This document shows, piece after piece, positions 4,755-5,587 of a stretch of DNA of 5,587 nucleotides. A model generated the notes under the pieces. It was not told the DNA's origin. It made no database searches and was given only the letters and a program-made list of their open reading frames with translations. Both the position numbers and the translations under genes were made by a program. This stretch comes from Clostridia bacterium (GTDB lineage: Bacteria > Bacillota_A > Clostridia > Oscillospirales > CAG-272), in NCBI GenBank assembly GCA_017407885.1, contig JAFQVU010000051.1, forward strand, positions 1 to 5,587, given 5' to 3'. Every line of letters starts with the position of its first letter. Positions within the stretch are counted from its first letter, which is position 1.

Positions 4755-5587
4755 ATCGCGTCTACCTCCGCCATGATTTGTGAGTTTTTGAAGCCGTTAA
4801 GATCCATCGCGCCCGAAGGACATGCGACAGTGCAAGCTCCGCATCCCTGACATACCGCAGGATTTACCGATGCTACTCGGCGTATCTTTGTGGTACGGTC
4901 AGGCATTCTGAATTCCTTGTCGGAATATGTGATTGCGCCGTACGGGCAAACGCGCTCGCAGCTTGAACAGCCGTTACACATCATTTCGTCAGACTGTGCG
5001 ATACACGGGTTACCGGTGAGCTTATCCTTGCAGAGAAGTCCGATGACCTTAGATGCCGCCGCACCTGCCTGCGATACGGTTTCGGGGATATCCTTGGGAC
5101 CTTGGCATGTACCGGAGAGGAACACACCTGCTGTCGGTGACTCAACAGGACGAAGCTTCGGATGTGCTTCGGTGAAAAAGTCGTTTGTATCCATAGATGC
5201 TGTAAGCATAGTTGCAAGCGGACGTGCTGACTTGTCCGGCTCAATAGCCGCAGCGAGTACAACGAGGTCAGCATCAATGTGAAGCTGCTTGCCGGCGATA
5301 AGGTCGGATGCCTGAACTTTAAGCTTGTTTCCTTCAGGCGATACCTTGCCGACCATGCCCTTGATGTAGTGTACGCCGTATTCCTCAACTGCACGGCGAT
5401 AGAATTCGTCAAACGCCTTACCGGGAGTACGAACATCTATGTAGAATACATAAACGTCAGTGTCCGGGTACTTGTCGCGAGTGAGCATAGCGTGCTTCGC
5501 AGTGTACATACAGCATATCTTCGAGCAGTATTCCTTGCCCTTTTCGGCGCAGTTCTCACAGCGCGAGCCGACACACTGAACAAATAC
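4742..5587 (-). CDS. hdrA: HdrA-type electron-bifurcating FAD/iron-sulfur subunit, C-terminal part (5' end outside window)
   Basis: This is the last 281 residues of an HdrA homologue; the frame is open to the window edge, so the Met at 5509 is internal and not the start. The visible part begins inside the HdrA signature VFVQCVGSRC, followed by YCSKICCMYTAKHAM. It continues with a segment typical of the FAD-binding thioredoxin-reductase-like domain, including HPKLRPVESPTAGVFLSGTC and QGPKDIPETVSQAGAAASK. Near the end are two ferredoxin motifs, CNGCSSCERVCP (fragment residues about 204-214) and CQGCGACTVACP (about 246-256), which should bind two [4Fe-4S] clusters. In the family, HdrA holds the bifurcating FAD and splits electrons between ferredoxin and a second acceptor in a cytoplasmic complex. 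The stop overlaps the next gene, an MvhD homologue, by 13 nt, which fits the known HdrA-MvhD contact. HdrA identity is secure; the electron acceptor cannot be read from this fragment. Confidence 0.95.
   Translation of the reverse strand, partial: VFVQCVGSRCENCAEKGKEYCSKICCMYTAKHAMLTRDKYPDTDVYVFYIDVRTPGKAFDEFYRRAVEEYGVHYIKGMVGKVSPEGNKLKVQASDLIAGKQLHIDADLVVLAAAIEPDKSARPLATMLTASMDTNDFFTEAHPKLRPVESPTAGVFLSGTCQGPKDIPETVSQAGAAASKVIGLLCKDKLTGNPCIAQSDEMMCNGCSSCERVCPYGAITYSDKEFRMPDRTTKIRRVASVNPAVCQGCGACTVACPSGAMDLNGFKNSQIMAEVDAICKM

Noticed and set aside
4290..4850. Plus-strand frame of 186 codons opposite flxD
   Set aside because: Shadow of the MvhD-type gene and the end of hdrA; no family signal.

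Overview
The window carries one continuous operon fragment, entirely on the minus strand. Transcription runs from position 5587 down to position 1, and both end genes are cut by the window edges. The protein families, strong GGAGG-type ribosome binding sites, tight gene packing and many ferredoxin motifs point to a strictly anaerobic Bacillota lineage, most likely a gut-type clostridium (Oscillospiraceae/Ruminococcaceae-like). The taxonomic guess is inference from protein style only.

In transcription order the genes are: the C-terminal part of an HdrA-type flavin/iron-sulfur electron-bifurcating subunit (5587-4742); an MvhD/FlpD-type small [2Fe-2S] protein, FlxD (4754-4317); two related proteins that each carry two [4Fe-4S] clusters, FlxC (4329-3337) and FlxB (3344-2319); an FAD/NAD(P)H-binding [2Fe-2S] subunit, FlxA, related to HydG/AsrB/PyrK (2326-1493); a hybrid protein with an SdhB/TfrB-type [2Fe-2S] domain and an HdrC-type pair of [4Fe-4S] clusters (1348-674); and the first 177 residues of a fumarate reductase/succinate dehydrogenase-type flavoprotein (533-1).

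The first five genes overlap each other by 13, 13, 8 and 8 nt and each has a good ribosome binding site, so they look translationally coupled. They form an NADH dehydrogenase module (FlxABCD) attached to HdrA. The last two genes are set apart by two spacers of 144 and 140 nt, the only intergenic DNA in the window. Both spacers are packed with inverted repeats arranged in the same order. Each places a hairpin between the Shine-Dalgarno-like sequence and the start codon, with 14 nt from hairpin to ATG in both cases.

As a working model (inference), NADH electrons enter at FlxA, pass through FlxB/C/D to the bifurcating flavin of HdrA, and are split between ferredoxin and a second acceptor. In canonical FlxABCD-HdrABC that acceptor is a heterodisulfide or DsrC-like partner reached through HdrC and HdrB. 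Here the visible downstream partner is an HdrC/ferredoxin hybrid without an HdrB (CCG) domain, followed by a fumarate reductase-like flavoprotein. This suggests a soluble bifurcating NADH:ferredoxin/fumarate-type (or other enoate-type) reductase. HdrB, further HdrC genes or a membrane anchor could lie outside the window.
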